Below are positions 40,591-42,352 of a stretch of DNA of 42,352 bases, one piece after another (the first letter of the stretch is position 1; each line of letters opens with the position of its first letter). The notes below the pieces were generated by a model, which worked only from the letters and a program-made list of their open reading frames with translations, was not told the origin of the DNA and searched no databases. The stretch is taken from positions 1 through 42,352 of the forward strand of contig JAHDFR010000015.1 in the NCBI GenBank assembly GCA_020628065.1, given 5' to 3'. The stretch comes from Acidimicrobiales bacterium. Its GTDB lineage: Bacteria; Actinomycetota; Acidimicrobiia; Acidimicrobiales; SZUA-35. A program made the translations under genes and the position numbers.

Positions 40591-41202
40591 GTGGATCGGC
40601 GGTCGTTGGTAGTCGGCGGTGCAGCGGCGGCAACGGTCCTGCTGTGGTTTGGGGTCGCTCCCTACATGGAGGTGGCGGGAGGCACTCGGGTCTTTTCCGA
40701 TGCGCAGCCGTTGCGATGCGCCGATGGGCAGGCAACAACCACCGCCGACATCGGAGCAGTCGAGCCCGATGAACCGGTTCGCCATGCCGTCGCCATGACC
40801 GAAGACCTCGACTGCGTCATGCGGTTCTTCGTAGCCAACGAGACCGGCCACGCGGTCACTATCGATCGGATCAGCGTGCCGCTCCTGTCGCCTGGCGCTG
40901 GCGGCCCAGCCGTTCAGGCCGACAGCCTGATAACCAACTACAACGACGTAGCCGAAGCCGAAATCGAAGAACGGTCTGATGTCGCTTGGCCGGTCGGGGA
41001 CCCTCTACTTCCAGGGGAGACGCTGCACTACGCCATTGCACTCTCGTTTGATGAGACCGGCTGCAGCACCGTTGGAGGCAGTGTCAGTATTCCTGACATC
41101 CCGACAGTGACCGTGTCGTTCCGAGGGCGCGACTCAATGGCCCACTCGGAGACCGTCGATCTGGCCTTTGTGGGTACCGAGGATTCTTCCTGTGACAGCT
41201 AG
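40591..41202 (+). CDS. Exported or membrane-anchored hypothetical protein
   Basis: The protein is 203 residues from a GTG. It starts MDRRSLVVGGAAAATVLLWFGVA, a basic N-terminus and one hydrophobic helix, which may be an uncleaved anchor or a signal peptide. The rest lies outside the membrane. It contains four cysteines (in PLRCADG, EDLDCVM, ETGCSTV and EDSSCDS) that could form two disulfides, and beta-sandwich-like stretches such as HAVTIDRISVPLLSPGAGGP and LHYAIALSFDETG. No known domain is recognised. The gene converges on ilvC with 10 bases between the ends. Confidence 0.7.
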   Translation: MDRRSLVVGGAAAATVLLWFGVAPYMEVAGGTRVFSDAQPLRCADGQATTTADIGAVEPDEPVRHAVAMTEDLDCVMRFFVANETGHAVTIDRISVPLLSPGAGGPAVQADSLITNYNDVAEAEIEERSDVAWPVGDPLLPGETLHYAIALSFDETGCSTVGGSVSIPDIPTVTVSFRGRDSMAHSETVDLAFVGTEDSSCDS

Positions 41203-41212
41203 TTGAGTTTCG

Positions 41213-42352
<1,140 letters not shown>

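Noticed and set aside
40483-40851. N-terminal extension of the Rieske oxygenase
   Set aside because: The ATG at 40482 has GGAGG at 4 bases and gives the normal family length; the extension would overlap the divergent gene at 40591.

Overview
The window is chromosomal DNA of a GC-rich actinobacterium, most likely an Acidimicrobiia-type lineage. The signs are two WhiB iron-sulfur regulators, a SARP/BTAD-type regulator, a DivIVA-family coiled-coil protein, a SenX3/RegX3-like pair, a gene set (UPF0182, PDZ-Lon, DUF2342 zincin) that in mycobacteria lies together, frequent GTG/TTG starts, and many genes whose -10-like TANNNT box lies only 6 to 9 bases before the start codon, as expected for leaderless mRNAs. 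No tRNA, rRNA, CRISPR array, integrase or insertion sequence was seen. It reads as ordinary, densely packed core chromosome.

Layout. 1-2.9 kb: a truncated BTAD/AAA regulator placed just after msrA. 3.2-10.2 kb: three large minus-strand envelope or cell-shape genes, namely UPF0182, a DivIVA-type protein whose C-terminus resembles a phage Mu gpF/SPP1 gp7 head-morphogenesis motif, and a PDZ-Lon protease. 10.3-12.5 kb: small hypothetical genes, a HEAT-repeat protein and moaE, with a 43-bp tandem repeat between the last two. 12.6-17.7 kb: a trypsin/PDZ pseudoprotease, an SDR with an altered active site and a membrane tail, a DUF2342 zincin-like protein with a disrupted HExxH motif, and an MFS transporter.

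17.8-27.1 kb is a phosphate block on the minus strand: pstC-pstA-pstB-phoU-senX3-regX3, preceded by a Nudix hydrolase and polyphosphate kinase. No pstS is present. PHO-box-like palindromes lie upstream of pstC. 27.2-28.8 kb: a ROK sugar kinase coupled to an acidic-tailed protein. 28.9-30 kb: whiB, tatA, whiB2. 30-30.55 kb: a mostly empty gap. 30.5-33.8 kb: a lipoprotein and a VWA-domain protein. 33.9-36 kb: a CopD-like membrane protein, a hypothetical gene and a DUF1295 membrane protein. 36.1-42.2 kb: hpt, an enoyl-CoA hydratase, glpD, a Rieske oxygenase, an exported hypothetical protein and ilvC. The window ends inside a 25-bp tandem repeat upstream of ilvC.

The genes group into three functions: cell envelope and growth (UPF0182, DivIVA-like, PDZ-Lon, pseudo-HtrA, zincin, WhiB2, TatA), phosphate sensing, uptake and storage (Pst, PhoU, SenX3/RegX3, PPK), and central metabolism. 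The most unusual items are the DivIVA/Mu-F-like fusion, the run of three neighbouring enzymes whose catalytic residues look lost, and the repeat arrays near moaE, regX3 and ilvC. All family assignments rest on reading motifs by eye, without database searches.
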